A DNA stretch of 58,947 nt from Acetobacteraceae bacterium (lineage in GTDB: Bacteria > Pseudomonadota > Alphaproteobacteria > Acetobacterales > Acetobacteraceae), in contig JAIEOP010000376.1 in NCBI GenBank assembly GCA_019750465.1, forward strand, positions 1 to 58,947, written 5' to 3'. Below the pieces are notes generated by a model. That model saw only the letters and a list, made by a program, of their open reading frames with translations. It was not told the DNA's origin and ran no database searches. Shown here one piece after another: positions 7,655 through 16,759 of this stretch (its first letter is position 1; every line of letters begins with the position of its first letter). The translations under genes and the position numbers were made by a program.

Positions 7655-10600
7655 ATGTTCAACTTCCTGGTCTCGGCCAGCCTCCGGCACCGCGTCGCGG
7701 TGCTGGCGGCGGCGGCGCTGCTCGTCGCCTATGGCCTGTATGTGCTGCCGCGCGTGCCGGTGGATGTCTTCCCCGACCTGACGCGCCCCTCCGTCACCAT
7801 CATGACCGAGGCGGAAGGCCTCGCCCCGCCTGAGGTCGAGCGCCTGGTCACCGCGCCTGTTGAGGCGGCGTTGCGCGGTGCGCCTGGGCTGGCGCGCATC
7901 CGCTCCACCTCGGCGCCAGGCCTGTCCATTGTGCTCGCCGAATTCGAATGGTCCGCCGACCTCACGGCGGCGCGCGCCGATGCGGCCGAACGCCTGGCTC
8001 GTTTGCAGGGCCGACTGCCGCCGGGCCTCGCTCCGCAGATGGGCGGCATCGGCACGGTCATGGGCGAGATCCTGCTCATCGCCGTGACCGAACCCGGGCT
8101 GGACCCGGCGGCACTGCGCGACGTGGTGGAGGGGCAGGTGCGCCCGCGCCTGCTCGAAGTCCCCGGCGTGGTGCAGGTGAACCCGATCGGCGGCGCCGTG
8201 CGGCAAATCCGCATCAGCCCCGACACGGCGGCACTGGCCGAGGCGGGCATCGGCATCGACGCCATCGCGCAGGCGGTGGCCCGCGTTGGTGCCTCGGCCG
8301 GTGGCGGCTTCGTCGAGAGCCGTGGCGTCGAATTCGTGCTGCGCGCCAGCGCGCCGGCGCCCGATCTCGACGCGCTGCGCGCCCTGCCAGTGGCAACCCC
8401 GCGCGGCGCGGTGCCGCTCGGCCAGCTTGCCGAGGTGGAGTTCGCCACCCGCACCCGCCGCGGCGATGCCGGCTTCAACGGCCAACCCGCCGTCATCCTC
8501 AGCGTGCAGAAGGCGCCGACCGCGGACACCCTGCCGGTGACCCGCGCAGTCGAGGCGCGGCTTGCCGAAATCCAGGCCTCGCTGCCCACTGGCGTGACCG
8601 CGAACCAGATCCAGTTCCGCCAGGCCGACTTCATCGAAACCTCGATCCGCAACCTCCGCATCGTGCTGATCGAAGCAGCGATCGCCGTGACGTTGGTGCT
8701 TGCCCTGTTCCTGTTGAACGGGCGCGCGACGGCGATCTCGCTGACCGCGATCCCGATCTCGATCTTGGTGACGGTGCTGGTCTTTGACGCCTTCGGACTG
8801 ACGCTGAACACCATGACGCTGGGTGGCCTCGCTATCGCGATCGGCGAGCTCGTGGACGACGCGGTGGTGGATGTGGAGAACATCCTCCGCCGCCTGCGCC
8901 AGAATGCGGAGCGGGCCAATCCACTGCCGCCCCTGGTGGTGATCGCACGGGCCAGCCAGGAGGTGCGCTCGGGCATCCTCTACGCGACCTTCATCATCGT
9001 GCTGGTGTTGCTACCGCTGTTCGCGCTGGCGGGGCTGGAGGGGCGGCTCTTCGTGCCGCTCGGGGTCGCCTACATCGTCTCCATTCTCGCCTCGCTACTG
9101 GTCTCCATCACCGTCACGCCGGCGCTGGCGAGCTTCCTGCTGGTGAAGGTGCCTAAGCGCGCGCATGGCGATACGCCCGTGCTGCGTGCGCTGAAGCGTG
9201 CGCAGGCGCGCGTGCTGGAGGGCGCCTTCCGTCGGCCTCGCCTGGTGATCGGCGGCGTGGCGGGCGCGGTGGCGCTAGCGGCGGTCGGTGCCGTGCTGCT
9301 GCCGCGCGCCTTCCTGCCACCCTTCAACGAGGGCACGGCCCTGGTCGGCATGCGCTTCGAGCCGGGCATCGGCCTCGAGCAGAGCCAGCGCCTCGGCCTG
9401 GTCGCCGAACGCCTGGTGATGCAGGTGCCGGAGGTGGTGAGCGTCGGTCGCCGCACCGGCCGCGCCGAGCTCGACCCGCATGCCGAGGGCGTGCACGCGG
9501 CCGAGATCGACGTGACACTGCGCCGGTCCGACCGCCCGCGTGAGGTGGTGTTCGCCGAGATCCGGGAGCGGCTCTCGGTGCTGCCGGCCTCGGTGGTGAT
9601 GGGCCAGCCGATCAGCCACCGCATCGACCACATGCTCTCGGGCGTGCGGGCGGCGCTGTCGCTCAAGGTGTTCGGCGAGGACCAGGAGGCGGCACGCATT
9701 GTCGCGCAGGGGCTGCGCGCGCGCATGCAGGGCATCCCTGGCCTGGTGGACATCAATGTCGAGGCGCAGACGCTGGTGCCGCAGGTCGAGATCCGCGTGG
9801 ACCCGGCCGCCGCGGCGCTGCATGGGCTGACGCCGCAGGTCGTCACCGCGGCGGTCGAGGCGCTGGCCGGTGGCCGCGTTCTCGGAGCGCTCGGCGAGGG
9901 CGCAAGGCGGACCGAAATCGTCCTCCGCCTGGCCGAAGCGGGGCGCAATGCCGACGCGCTGCGCGATCTGCTCGTGCCGACGCCACATGGCGCGGTGCCG
10001 CTCTGGCGCCTCGCTGAGGTGGTCGAGACCACGGTGACGAACCAGATCCTGCGCGAGGATGGCGCGCGGCGCATCGTGGTCTATGCCAACAGCGACGGCT
10101 CGCGCGACATGGCGGCACTCGCCGCCGATCTCGCGCGGCTGGTGGCCGAGGCCGCGCCGCCGCCCGGCATCCGCATCGTGCTGGACGGCACCTTCCGCGC
10201 GCAGGAGGCGGCGAGCCGGGCCATCGCCATCCTCGGCGCCGTCTCGGCGCTGCTGGTCCTGCTTGTGCTGTGGCAGCGCTACCGCTCCGTCGCGCTTGCA
10301 CTGATCGTGCTGGCGGTGGTCCCGATGGGCCTAGTCGGTGCCGTTGCGGCGCTGTGGATCGCGGGGCAGCCGCTCTCCGTTGCCTCGATGATCGGCTTCG
10401 TGACGCTCGCCGGCATAGCGGCGCGCAACGGCATCCTGAAGGTCTCGCACTGGATCAACCTCGCGCTGCATGAGGGCGAGACCTTCGGGCCCGGCCTCGT
10501 CATCCGCGGAACCTTGGAGAGGCTGGCGCCGGTGCTGATGACCGCGCTTTCGGCAGGGCTGGCACTGGTGCCGCTGATGATCGGCACCGGGGAGGCGGGG

Positions 10601-10783
10601 CGCGAAATCCTGCACCCCGTGGCGGTCACGATCTTCGGCGGGCTGGTCACCGCGACCCTGTTCGACGCGGTGCTGACGCCGGTGCTGTTCCTGCTGTTCG
10701 GGCGCCGTCCGCTCGAACGCCTGATCGCCGCGCGCGATGCGGCGGCCGAGGCCGGCGCGCTGCGCCCGGCCACCACCTTCTGA
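7655..10783 (+). CDS. Heavy-metal efflux RND permease (CzcA/CusA family)
   Basis: The 1042-residue inner-membrane pump has the full RND length and two halves of one plus five transmembrane helices. The fourth helix carries AIGELVDDAVVDVEN at residues 395-409, the position that defines heavy-metal RND subgroups. It differs from the DFG..DGA..VEN form of CzcA and is closer to the AIG-type of monovalent-metal and unassigned groups. Other family marks are PVDVFPDLTRPSVTI near the start and TLAGIAARNGILKV in the second half. It pairs with the adaptor just upstream. No outer-membrane factor gene is in this cluster, so one must come from elsewhere. The substrate is not certain. Confidence 0.93.
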   Translation: MFNFLVSASLRHRVAVLAAAALLVAYGLYVLPRVPVDVFPDLTRPSVTIMTEAEGLAPPEVERLVTAPVEAALRGAPGLARIRSTSAPGLSIVLAEFEWSADLTAARADAAERLARLQGRLPPGLAPQMGGIGTVMGEILLIAVTEPGLDPAALRDVVEGQVRPRLLEVPGVVQVNPIGGAVRQIRISPDTAALAEAGIGIDAIAQAVARVGASAGGGFVESRGVEFVLRASAPAPDLDALRALPVATPRGAVPLGQLAEVEFATRTRRGDAGFNGQPAVILSVQKAPTADTLPVTRAVEARLAEIQASLPTGVTANQIQFRQADFIETSIRNLRIVLIEAAIAVTLVLALFLLNGRATAISLTAIPISILVTVLVFDAFGLTLNTMTLGGLAIAIGELVDDAVVDVENILRRLRQNAERANPLPPLVVIARASQEVRSGILYATFIIVLVLLPLFALAGLEGRLFVPLGVAYIVSILASLLVSITVTPALASFLLVKVPKRAHGDTPVLRALKRAQARVLEGAFRRPRLVIGGVAGAVALAAVGAVLLPRAFLPPFNEGTALVGMRFEPGIGLEQSQRLGLVAERLVMQVPEVVSVGRRTGRAELDPHAEGVHAAEIDVTLRRSDRPREVVFAEIRERLSVLPASVVMGQPISHRIDHMLSGVRAALSLKVFGEDQEAARIVAQGLRARMQGIPGLVDINVEAQTLVPQVEIRVDPAAAALHGLTPQVVTAAVEALAGGRVLGALGEGARRTEIVLRLAEAGRNADALRDLLVPTPHGAVPLWRLAEVVETTVTNQILREDGARRIVVYANSDGSRDMAALAADLARLVAEAAPPPGIRIVLDGTFRAQEAASRAIAILGAVSALLVLLVLWQRYRSVALALIVLAVVPMGLVGAVAALWIAGQPLSVASMIGFVTLAGIAARNGILKVSHWINLALHEGETFGPGLVIRGTLERLAPVLMTALSAGLALVPLMIGTGEAGREILHPVAVTIFGGLVTATLFDAVLTPVLFLLFGRRPLERLIAARDAAAEAGALRPATTF

Positions 10784-10803
10784 CCCCGAAAGGAGAGATT
10801 TCG

Positions 10804-11178
10804 ATGAACCGACGCATGATCCTGACCGGCCTCGCCGTTACCCTTGCCACGCCGGCGCTGGCGCAGCAGCGCGAGCGACGCGGTCCGAACGGCGGCTTGC
10901 TCGCCGGCAGCGAGGGCCACGAGGTCGAGCTGGTCGCCAATGGCACGGCGATCCGCGTCTACCTGGTGAACCACGGCCGTGTGGCGCCGCCGCGCGCAGG
11001 GGCCACGGCGCGCATGGTGATCCAGGAAGGCCAAGCGAACCGCACGGCGAACCTGGCGGCCAGCGGCGACGGCTTCTCCGCCACGCTGGAGACGCCGATC
11101 GCCGGCGGCGCGCGCGTGGTGGTCACCGGCCGCATGCCGGACGGCCATACCGTCCAGGCGCGCTACGTCATGCCATAA
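10804..11178 (+). CDS. Small exported protein of the RND efflux operon
   Basis: This 124-residue protein has a signal peptide (MNRRMILTGLAVTLATPALA, cleavage after AQQ likely) and a compact beta-rich domain with GPNGGLLAGSEGHEVELVA. It resembles the short GG.L....H.VEL modules found in or beside RND adaptors and may bind metal or assist the pump in the periplasm. It is preceded by a strong ribosome site (AAAGGAGAG) and lies 20 bases after the pump gene, so it is probably co-transcribed. No named family can be assigned. Confidence 0.65.
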   Translation: MNRRMILTGLAVTLATPALAQQRERRGPNGGLLAGSEGHEVELVANGTAIRVYLVNHGRVAPPRAGATARMVIQEGQANRTANLAASGDGFSATLETPIAGGARVVVTGRMPDGHTVQARYVMP

Positions 11179-11215
11179 CGGGGTCGGACATCAGGAGAGG
11201 GAGATAGCGCCAGCG

Positions 11216-12541
11216 ATGCTGGACCTTGCCATCGTCTTCGCGCTGGTGCTGCTGAACGGCTGCTTCGCGTTGTCCGAACTCGCCATCGTCTCGGCGCGCC
11301 GTCCGCGGCTCCGGGCGATGGCGGAAGACGGACGCGCCGGGGCGCGGGCCGCGCTTGCCTTGGCCGAGGACCCAGGCAAGTTCCTCTCCACGGTCCAGAT
11401 CGGCATCACGCTGGTGGGCGTCGTGGCGGGCGCCTTCTCCGGTGCCACGCTGGGCGGCGCGCTGGGCCGCTGGTTGGCCGGGCTCGGCGTGCCCACGGCG
11501 GTCGCCGACCCGGTCGGCTTTGGTGCCGTGATCGCCCTGGTGACCTACCTCTCCATCGTGGTCGGGGAGTTGGTGCCGAAGCGCTTCGCGCTGCGCCGTC
11601 CGGAGGCGCTTGCCTGCCTGGTGGCGCCGCCGATGACGATTGTCGCACGGGTCGGCGCGCCAGCGGTCTGGCTGCTGGATGCGTCGACGAACCTCATCTT
11701 CCGCTTGCTCGGCCAGACCGACGACCCGGAGGAGAAGGTGACGCAGGACGACGTGCGCACGCTGATCGCCGAGGCCGAGCGGCACGGCAGCATCGAGAGC
11801 AGTGAGCAGCGCATGATTCAGGGTGTGCTGCGCCTTGGCAGCCGGCCCGTGCGCGCCGTCATGACACCGCGCGGGGAGGTGGACTGGCTCGATCTCCGCG
11901 CTGGCCAGGCCGGCTGGCGCGAGATGGCGCTGACAGCACGTCACAGCCTCTTGCCGGTCGGCGACGGCTCGATCGACGCGGTCCTGGGCGTGGTGCGCGT
12001 GCGCGACCTGCTGGCGGCGCTGGCGCGTGACGAAACCCTCGATCCTCGCGGCCTGATGCGTCCCGCGCCGGTGGTCCCCGACACGGCAGAGGCGCTCGCC
12101 GTGCTCGGTGTCCTGCGCGAGTCGAAGGTTCCCATGGCGCTCGTCCACGACGAGTACGGGCACCTGGAAGGTTTGGTCACGCCAACCGACCTGACCGGCA
12201 CGATCATCGGCGATTTCGGCGCTGAGGCGGAGGAGGCGCATGAGCCGGCGGTGCAGCGGGACGACGGATCCTGGCTCCTGGCCGGTGCCATGCCGCTTGA
12301 CGAAGCGGCCGAGATCCTCGGCATCAAGCTACCTGAGCCGCGCAGCTATCAGACCATCGGCGGCCTCGTTCTTCACCTGATGGGGCGCATCCCCGAAGCC
12401 GACGCCCGCGCCGATGGCCTCGGCTGGCGTTGGGAGGTCGTCGACATGGATGGCCGCCGGATCGACAAGGTGCTGGTCCATCCGAAAGCTCCGGGGGTGG
12501 CTGCGCTGCGCCGGCCCGGCGGCGGAGCGCTGGAGCGCTGA
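11216..12541 (+). CDS. CNNM/CorC-type (hemolysin C family) membrane protein with CBS pair
   Basis: The 441-residue protein has the standard three parts. A DUF21/CNNM membrane domain covers residues 1-190, with MLDLAIVFALVLLNGCFALS and GITLVGVVAGAFSGATLGG. A CBS pair follows at about 210-335, with RAVMTPRGEVDWLD, and a CorC/HlyC C-terminal domain at about 350-435, with GLVLHLMGRIPEADARAD. Such proteins act in magnesium or cobalt transport in the inner membrane. The position 37 bases after the RND genes and before an NreB-like exporter fits a divalent-metal role. A GGAGAGGGAGA ribosome site lies upstream. Confidence 0.88.
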   Translation: MLDLAIVFALVLLNGCFALSELAIVSARRPRLRAMAEDGRAGARAALALAEDPGKFLSTVQIGITLVGVVAGAFSGATLGGALGRWLAGLGVPTAVADPVGFGAVIALVTYLSIVVGELVPKRFALRRPEALACLVAPPMTIVARVGAPAVWLLDASTNLIFRLLGQTDDPEEKVTQDDVRTLIAEAERHGSIESSEQRMIQGVLRLGSRPVRAVMTPRGEVDWLDLRAGQAGWREMALTARHSLLPVGDGSIDAVLGVVRVRDLLAALARDETLDPRGLMRPAPVVPDTAEALAVLGVLRESKVPMALVHDEYGHLEGLVTPTDLTGTIIGDFGAEAEEAHEPAVQRDDGSWLLAGAMPLDEAAEILGIKLPEPRSYQTIGGLVLHLMGRIPEADARADGLGWRWEVVDMDGRRIDKVLVHPKAPGVAALRRPGGGALER

Positions 12542-12604
12542 CCGGAATATTGACAGACGCGTTGGCTGGGACCCTGTCCCGGCATCGACGCGAAAGGAGA
12601 CGAC

Positions 12605-13948
12605 ATGCTGAGCCCGCTCTCCAATCGGATCTACCGCCATCTGTTTCTGGCCCAGGTGCTCTCGCTGCTCGGCACGGGGCTCGCGACCGTCGCGCTCGGC
12701 CTGCTGGCCTACGAGTTGGCGGGCGCCGATGCCGGTGCAGTGCTCGGGACGGCGCTCGCGATCAAGATGATCGCCTATGTCGGCATCGCTCCGGTCGCCG
12801 GCGCCTTCGTCCACCTGGTGCCGCGGCGCAGCCTGTTGGTCGCCCTGGACCTGCTGCGCGCCGGCGTCGCAGTCTGCCTGCCCTTCGTCACCGAGATCTG
12901 GCAGGTCTACGCCCTGATCTTCCTGCTGCAATCGGGTTCGGCCGCCTTCACGCCGACCTTCCAGGCGACCATCCCCGACATCCTGCCTGAGGAGGCGGAG
13001 TACACGAAGGCGCTCTCGCTCTCGCGCCTCGCCTACGACCTCGAGGCGCTGGCGAGCCCGGCGATCGCCGCGGCGCTGCTCGGCGTCATCGGGTTTCACT
13101 GGCTGTTCGGGCTGAACGCGCTCGGCTTCCTGGCCTCGGCGGTGCTGGTGCTCTCCGTCGTGCTGCCCTCGCCAAAGCCGCCGACGACGGCGGAAGGCGC
13201 CTGGGGGCGCACGACGCGCGGTACGCGCATCTACCTCGCCACGCCCCGGCTGCGCGGGCTGCTGGCACTGAACCTGACCGTCGCTGCGGCAGGCGCGATG
13301 GTGATCGTGAACACCGTGGTGCTGGTGCGGGCGGGCTTCGGCCTGGGCGAGCGCGAGGTGGCCTGGACGCTGGCCGCCTATGGGCTTGGTTCCATGGCCG
13401 CAGCACTCGCCTTGCCGCGCCTGCTCGGCGAGCTGATGACGGACCGCATGGCTATGCTGGCCGGCGCCGCTCTGCTGGTCGGCGGGCTGCTGTTGGCTTC
13501 ACTGGTGCCGTCCTGGCCAGCACTGCTACCGATCTGGGCGCTGCTCGGCCTGGGCAACGGGCTCGTGCTGACGCCGAGCGGACGGCTGCTACGGCGTTCC
13601 GCGCACGCTGGCGACCGGCCGGCTCTATTCGCCGCGCAGTTCGCGCTGAGCCATGCCTGCTGGCTGCTCGCCTATCCGCTCGCTGGCAGCCTTGGCGCGA
13701 CGATCGGGCTCGGGCCGACCTTCCTGGTGCTGGCCGTACTGGCGGTGGCAGGGCTCGGTGCGGCGGCGGCGCTGTGGCCGCGGGATGACCCGGAGGAGAT
13801 CGAGCACGACCATGCTGGCCTCCCACCGGAGCACCCGCATCGCGCAGCTGAGCACCAGCCGCTCGTGACCGGGTCGGACGGCTTCCGGCACCGGCATGCC
13901 TTCGTGATCGACGAGCTGCATCCAGAGTGGCCGGCCAGGACGCGGTAG
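12605..13948 (+). CDS. nreB: NreB-like MFS nickel/cobalt exporter
   Basis: The 447-residue MFS protein starts MLSPLSNRIYRHLFLAQVLS and carries PTFQATIPDILPEEAEYTKA, both very like NreB nickel-resistance exporters. After the twelfth membrane segment it has a histidine-rich tail, EHDHAGLPPEHPHRAAEHQ, then HRHAFVIDELHPEWP, a feature of NreB that is thought to bind the metal. A strong ribosome site (AAAGGAG) lies just before the ATG. It closes the metal-resistance module; the next recognisable sequence is the decayed trbB copy. The family is clear; specificity for nickel rather than cobalt is inferred from homology. Confidence 0.82.
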   Translation: MLSPLSNRIYRHLFLAQVLSLLGTGLATVALGLLAYELAGADAGAVLGTALAIKMIAYVGIAPVAGAFVHLVPRRSLLVALDLLRAGVAVCLPFVTEIWQVYALIFLLQSGSAAFTPTFQATIPDILPEEAEYTKALSLSRLAYDLEALASPAIAAALLGVIGFHWLFGLNALGFLASAVLVLSVVLPSPKPPTTAEGAWGRTTRGTRIYLATPRLRGLLALNLTVAAAGAMVIVNTVVLVRAGFGLGEREVAWTLAAYGLGSMAAALALPRLLGELMTDRMAMLAGAALLVGGLLLASLVPSWPALLPIWALLGLGNGLVLTPSGRLLRRSAHAGDRPALFAAQFALSHACWLLAYPLAGSLGATIGLGPTFLVLAVLAVAGLGAAAALWPRDDPEEIEHDHAGLPPEHPHRAAEHQPLVTGSDGFRHRHAFVIDELHPEWPARTR

Positions 13949-14110
13949 CGGGATGGCTCTTCGCTGCCGAACCGAGCTGACCGCTCCGCGGTGACCCGAG
14001 CGACACAGCCGGCGCCCTGAACAGCAAGATCACCGAAGGCCGCTCATCTTTGCGCGCCTCTCCACGACCCAGGCATTCGGCGATTGCGAACCGACCAATC
14101 CAGCGATTCT

Positions 14111-14371
14111 TAATCGTTCCCGCCCGCTGCGGCGCCTCCGCCCCGGCACAACCCCGGGGACCGCTTGTCGCTGCATCCACTCAAGGCCGACACGACAGCG
14201 CGTGGCGGGCGAATGTTGCACGGCCTTCGGCCCTCGCATCGCGGGATGGCTTGAGGACCGCGCCGTCGTCGAGGTGATGCTGAACCCGAACGGTCGGCTG
14301 TGGATCGCCCGTCTCGCGGGAGGCCGTCGCCGATACCGGCCACTGTCTCTCCTTCTCCGACGGCGAGCGTG
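14111..14371 (+). pseudogene. trbB: Decayed 5' fragment of trbB (first copy)
   Basis: This segment aligns along its length with 58039-58302, the leader and first 70 codons of the intact trbB. The identity begins at TAATCGT and continues through the start region and GTCGTCGAGGTGATGCTGAAC. The copy has decayed: the ATG start became TTG (14165), and a 2-base loss around 14214 shifts the frame. It stops exactly where the IS3-like end TGTAGTGCG begins (14372). It marks an earlier copG-cargo-trbB junction that was cut off from the rest of trbB. Confidence 0.85.
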
Positions 14372-14408
14372 TGTAGTGCGCCCGGATTCTGGGACAGCTG
14401 CCGGCGGT

Positions 14409-14941
14409 GTTCAGGCGGCCAAGGGTAGGTCGTGCCGTTGGCGGTGAGCAAGGCGTCGCTGATCGGCACGGACCTGGTTCGGGGTCCGGTAGCGATGTCG
14501 GGCGTCGAGCTAGGTTGCGTTGTAGCGGGGGACGAACGCCTGCAAGCCGCGCCGCAGTTCTTCGATGGTGTCGAAGGTCTGCACCCACAATAAGTTCTCC
14601 TTCAAGGTGCGGACGAAGCGCTCTGCGACGCCGTTGCCCTCGGGCTGGCGGACGAAGGAGGGCGAGCCCTCCATGCCGAGGAAAGCGATCTCGGCCTGGA
14701 AATCGCCGGCGATGTAGTTCGAGACATGGTCGTGGCGGAGCGCCAGGCCCCTGGCGATATCACGGTCGATCGCGCCGAAGTGGCGCCGGACGCCCTGGCG
14801 GATCGGCTCGAGCGCCTCGAAGCGGTCGCCGGAGCGCGCGGCGTGGCTGCCGACGCACTCACCGGAGCAATGGTCGACGGCGACGAACACTCGGGCGCGG
14901 CCCTCCCTGACGGTCACGGTCTCGGTCATGTCGGTGCCCCG
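14409..14941 (-). pseudogene. IS3-like orfB (integrase core) fragment with premature stop
   Basis: Read on the minus strand, this is the second half of an IS3-type transposase: TDMTETVTVREGRARVFVAV, then FEALEPIRQGVRRHFGAI, then VRQPEGNGVAERFVRTLKEN. This is the integrase catalytic core, with the last acidic residue in GVAERFVRTLKE. A TAG replaces the expected tryptophan codon at 14510-14512; reading through it, the frame continues LDARHRYRTPNQVRADQ to a TGA at 14409. The N-terminal third is missing at the IS21 junction (14941/14942). It cannot encode an active enzyme. Confidence 0.8.
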
Positions 14942-15124
14942 TGTCAGGCGACATGGGAAACTGGACGGGCGGCGACATGAGGAACTGGACCCCTTCTTGA
15001 ACGAGGGAGGTCCTGATGGACGAGTTGATGGTGGATCCTGGCGACCGAGGGCTGGTCGATCGGGGAGCGGGGATGCGGGAGCCGGACGAGGTGGCGGCGA
15101 TGATCCGGCTGCATCGGCTGGGCT
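14942..15124 (+). mobile_element. Left-end fragment of an IS21-family element
   Basis: The piece begins TGTCAGGCGACATGGGAAAC and shows the repeated CGACATG..AACTGGAC units typical of IS21-family ends. It runs into the start of an istA-like gene (ATG at 15016), whose residues GMREPDEVAAMIRLHRLG match the IstA N terminus. After about 36 codons it breaks off at about 15124, where the IS3-like orfA remnant begins. Only about 180 bases remain, so the rest of the element, including istB, was lost by deletion. Confidence 0.6.
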
Positions 15125-15400
15125 GTCGCGCTCGCGCCTTCATCGCCGATGCCGCACCGGCCAACGCCCAGCCGCGCCATCCGCTCAGGCGGGCGGCGGT
15201 GACGTTGAGCTCGCGGGCCAGCGTCTCCAGCGGCTCGCCGCGCAGCAGCCGCATGACGGCGGCCAGCTTGCGTGGCGCGGAGAAGCGGCGCTCCCGGCGC
15301 CGCCCGAGGAGGCGCCGGCGTTCTCGCGTCCCCGCGCCCCCTCGGGCTCGTCGCTGCGGATTTGATCCATGGGTTCAATCTCCGGTTGTGGTGGCATCTA
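15125..15400 (-). pseudogene. IS3-like orfA fragment
   Basis: On the minus strand this segment encodes RRFSAPRKLAAVMRLLRGEP followed by LETLARELNVTAARLSGWR, the N-terminal helix-turn-helix of an IS3-type OrfA. After AGAASAMKAR it ends abruptly at the IS21 fragment. No intact start or complete reading frame remains. It belongs to the same element as the orfB remnant at 14409-14941. Confidence 0.7.
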
Positions 15401-15438
15401 CCGCAGCCCGCTGTCTCATCGAACCGTGCCGCACCCCA

Positions 15439-15736
15439 AGTAGCTCAGAATTAGCCCGGCCCCAACGACGCCAAGCCAGTCGGCATGCCGCCAAACTGAA
15501 TGTAGCGCGAGCACCTCGAAGGCCGTCACCGCGTCTGCTGCACCCCGCTCGCCGAGGGCGAGTTCCGCGACCACCAGCGGCGCGCCGAACGCCAGCGCGA
15601 TCAAAAGGTTCACCAGCAGAAAGGCGCCGCCGTTCTCACCGGCCAAGTAGGCGAATCGCCAGATGTTTCCGAGGCCTGCGGCCGCGCCGATGGCGGCAAG
15701 AATCGGCCCGCTTCTGCTACCGTATTGCTCACCCAT
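15439..15736 (-). pseudogene. Truncated sodium:neurotransmitter symporter (N-terminal fragment)
   Basis: The fragment starts MGEQYGSRSGPILAAIG and keeps the first two membrane segments of the SNF family, including GLGNIWRFAYLAGENGG. It is clearly related to the first 100 residues of the complete symporter at 32902-34230 but is not identical. The similarity ends at LILSY, exactly where the IS3-like right end begins. The frame then reads a few IS-derived residues to a stop at 15416. Its ATG overlaps the end of the usp gene by eight bases, so the two once formed an operon. The loss is due to the IS junction. Confidence 0.82.
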
Positions 15737-16676
15737 TCCCGCTCAGGCGAGGGCCCGCAGAGGCGCCGGCCGCGCCAATCGTGGCGGGCAGCGCGCGCGG
15801 CTCGCGGACAATCATCACGTCGCAATGCAGGCTGATGAGGAGCCGCTCGGCGGTGCTGCCCATGAGGATGCCGAAGCGACCGCTCCGGCCATGTGTCCCC
15901 ATCACAACGAGGTCGATGTCGTTCACCCAGACATGCGTCCCAATCACGCTCTCGGGTGTTCCATAGCGGATCAGGCACTCCATCCGCGCCATCTTCTCCG
16001 GCGGAGTACCCAAGCTCGGCAGGAACGCCGCACGCTCACGCTCAGCGTCCGCCAGCAGTTCCGCCTCATTCGCCGCGCGGCTGATAAACCCTTCGAACGG
16101 CATGCGGTAGGCATGCATCATCGTCATGTGGGCGTCCGGGAACATGCTCAGTGCCTGCCGCAAAGCGTGGGCGGAAGTCTCTGAAAAGTCAGAGGCGACG
16201 ATTAGCGTCTGGTACGCTCGCCAAGGGCGCGTCTTCACGATCAGCACGGGCATCGGCGCGCGATGGACCAGCCTCTCGACCGTCGTGCCGAGAACCGCTC
16301 GGGCAAGGTTCCCGCTGCGGGCTATGCCGGTGACGATCAGGTCGCAGTCGAGTTCGTTCGCCGTGCGCAGGATGATCTCCGCGGGATCCCCCCGCTCGAT
16401 CACGATCTCCGCCTCGACACCATGATTGCGCGTGGCGGCGCGGAGGTGGCGCTCGGCAAGCGCCCGCACCGAACCGCCGGGAACCGGTTCAGGGCCTTGC
16501 TCCGGCTCATTTCCTTCCAGCACATACAGCACATGCAGTTTGGCACACCAGGCCGATGCCAGCATCACAGCGCGGTCGAGGGCGCGGTCGCAGCGGCAGC
16601 TGAGATCCGTCGCGAGGAGCAGGCTGCGCGGCGGGCTACCTCGCCCGGCATCCCGCCGTTCTGAGTCTTTCTGCAT
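15729..16676 (-). CDS. Tandem-domain universal stress protein
   Basis: The 315-residue protein contains two UspA domains. The first covers about residues 17-150 (SLLLATDLSCRCDRALDRA, then TGIARSGNLARAVLGTTVER). The second covers about 152-290 (LIVASDFSETSAHALRQAL, then GTHGRSGRFGILMGSTAERL). Each has the G..G.........GS/T-type loop of ATP-binding Usp proteins, best conserved in the second. I chose the ATG at 16676 because GGAGG lies at the right distance; an open frame continues upstream without similarity. The truncated symporter gene overlaps its end. Such proteins respond to energy or oxygen stress. Confidence 0.9.
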   Translation of the reverse strand: MQKDSERRDAGRGSPPRSLLLATDLSCRCDRALDRAVMLASAWCAKLHVLYVLEGNEPEQGPEPVPGGSVRALAERHLRAATRNHGVEAEIVIERGDPAEIILRTANELDCDLIVTGIARSGNLARAVLGTTVERLVHRAPMPVLIVKTRPWRAYQTLIVASDFSETSAHALRQALSMFPDAHMTMMHAYRMPFEGFISRAANEAELLADAERERAAFLPSLGTPPEKMARMECLIRYGTPESVIGTHVWVNDIDLVVMGTHGRSGRFGILMGSTAERLLISLHCDVMIVREPRALPATIGAAGASAGPRLSGNG

Positions 16677-16759
16677 CGCACAACCTCCATTTCCATCTCG
16701 GGCGCCCATGGCGCCGTTTGTGGCCGCCTGCACTGGCGGCGGTGCTGCCACCGAATGGA

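Larger units (their letters stand above)
14372..15438 (-). mobile_element. Decayed IS3-like element with an internal IS21 fragment
   Basis: The left end reads TGTAGTGCGCCCGGATTC and the right end, on the other strand, TGGGGTGCGGCACGGTTC; both then lead into a GACAGC block, so they form an imperfect terminal inverted repeat starting with TG as in the IS3 family. Between them are remains of orfA (right) and orfB (left) on the minus strand. The two are separated by a short IS21-type piece at 14942-15124, where the end of orfA and the start of orfB are missing. The flanks are the trbB fragment on one side and a sodium symporter fragment on the other. No matching short target duplication is visible, which points to rearrangement at this element. 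Confidence 0.65.
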
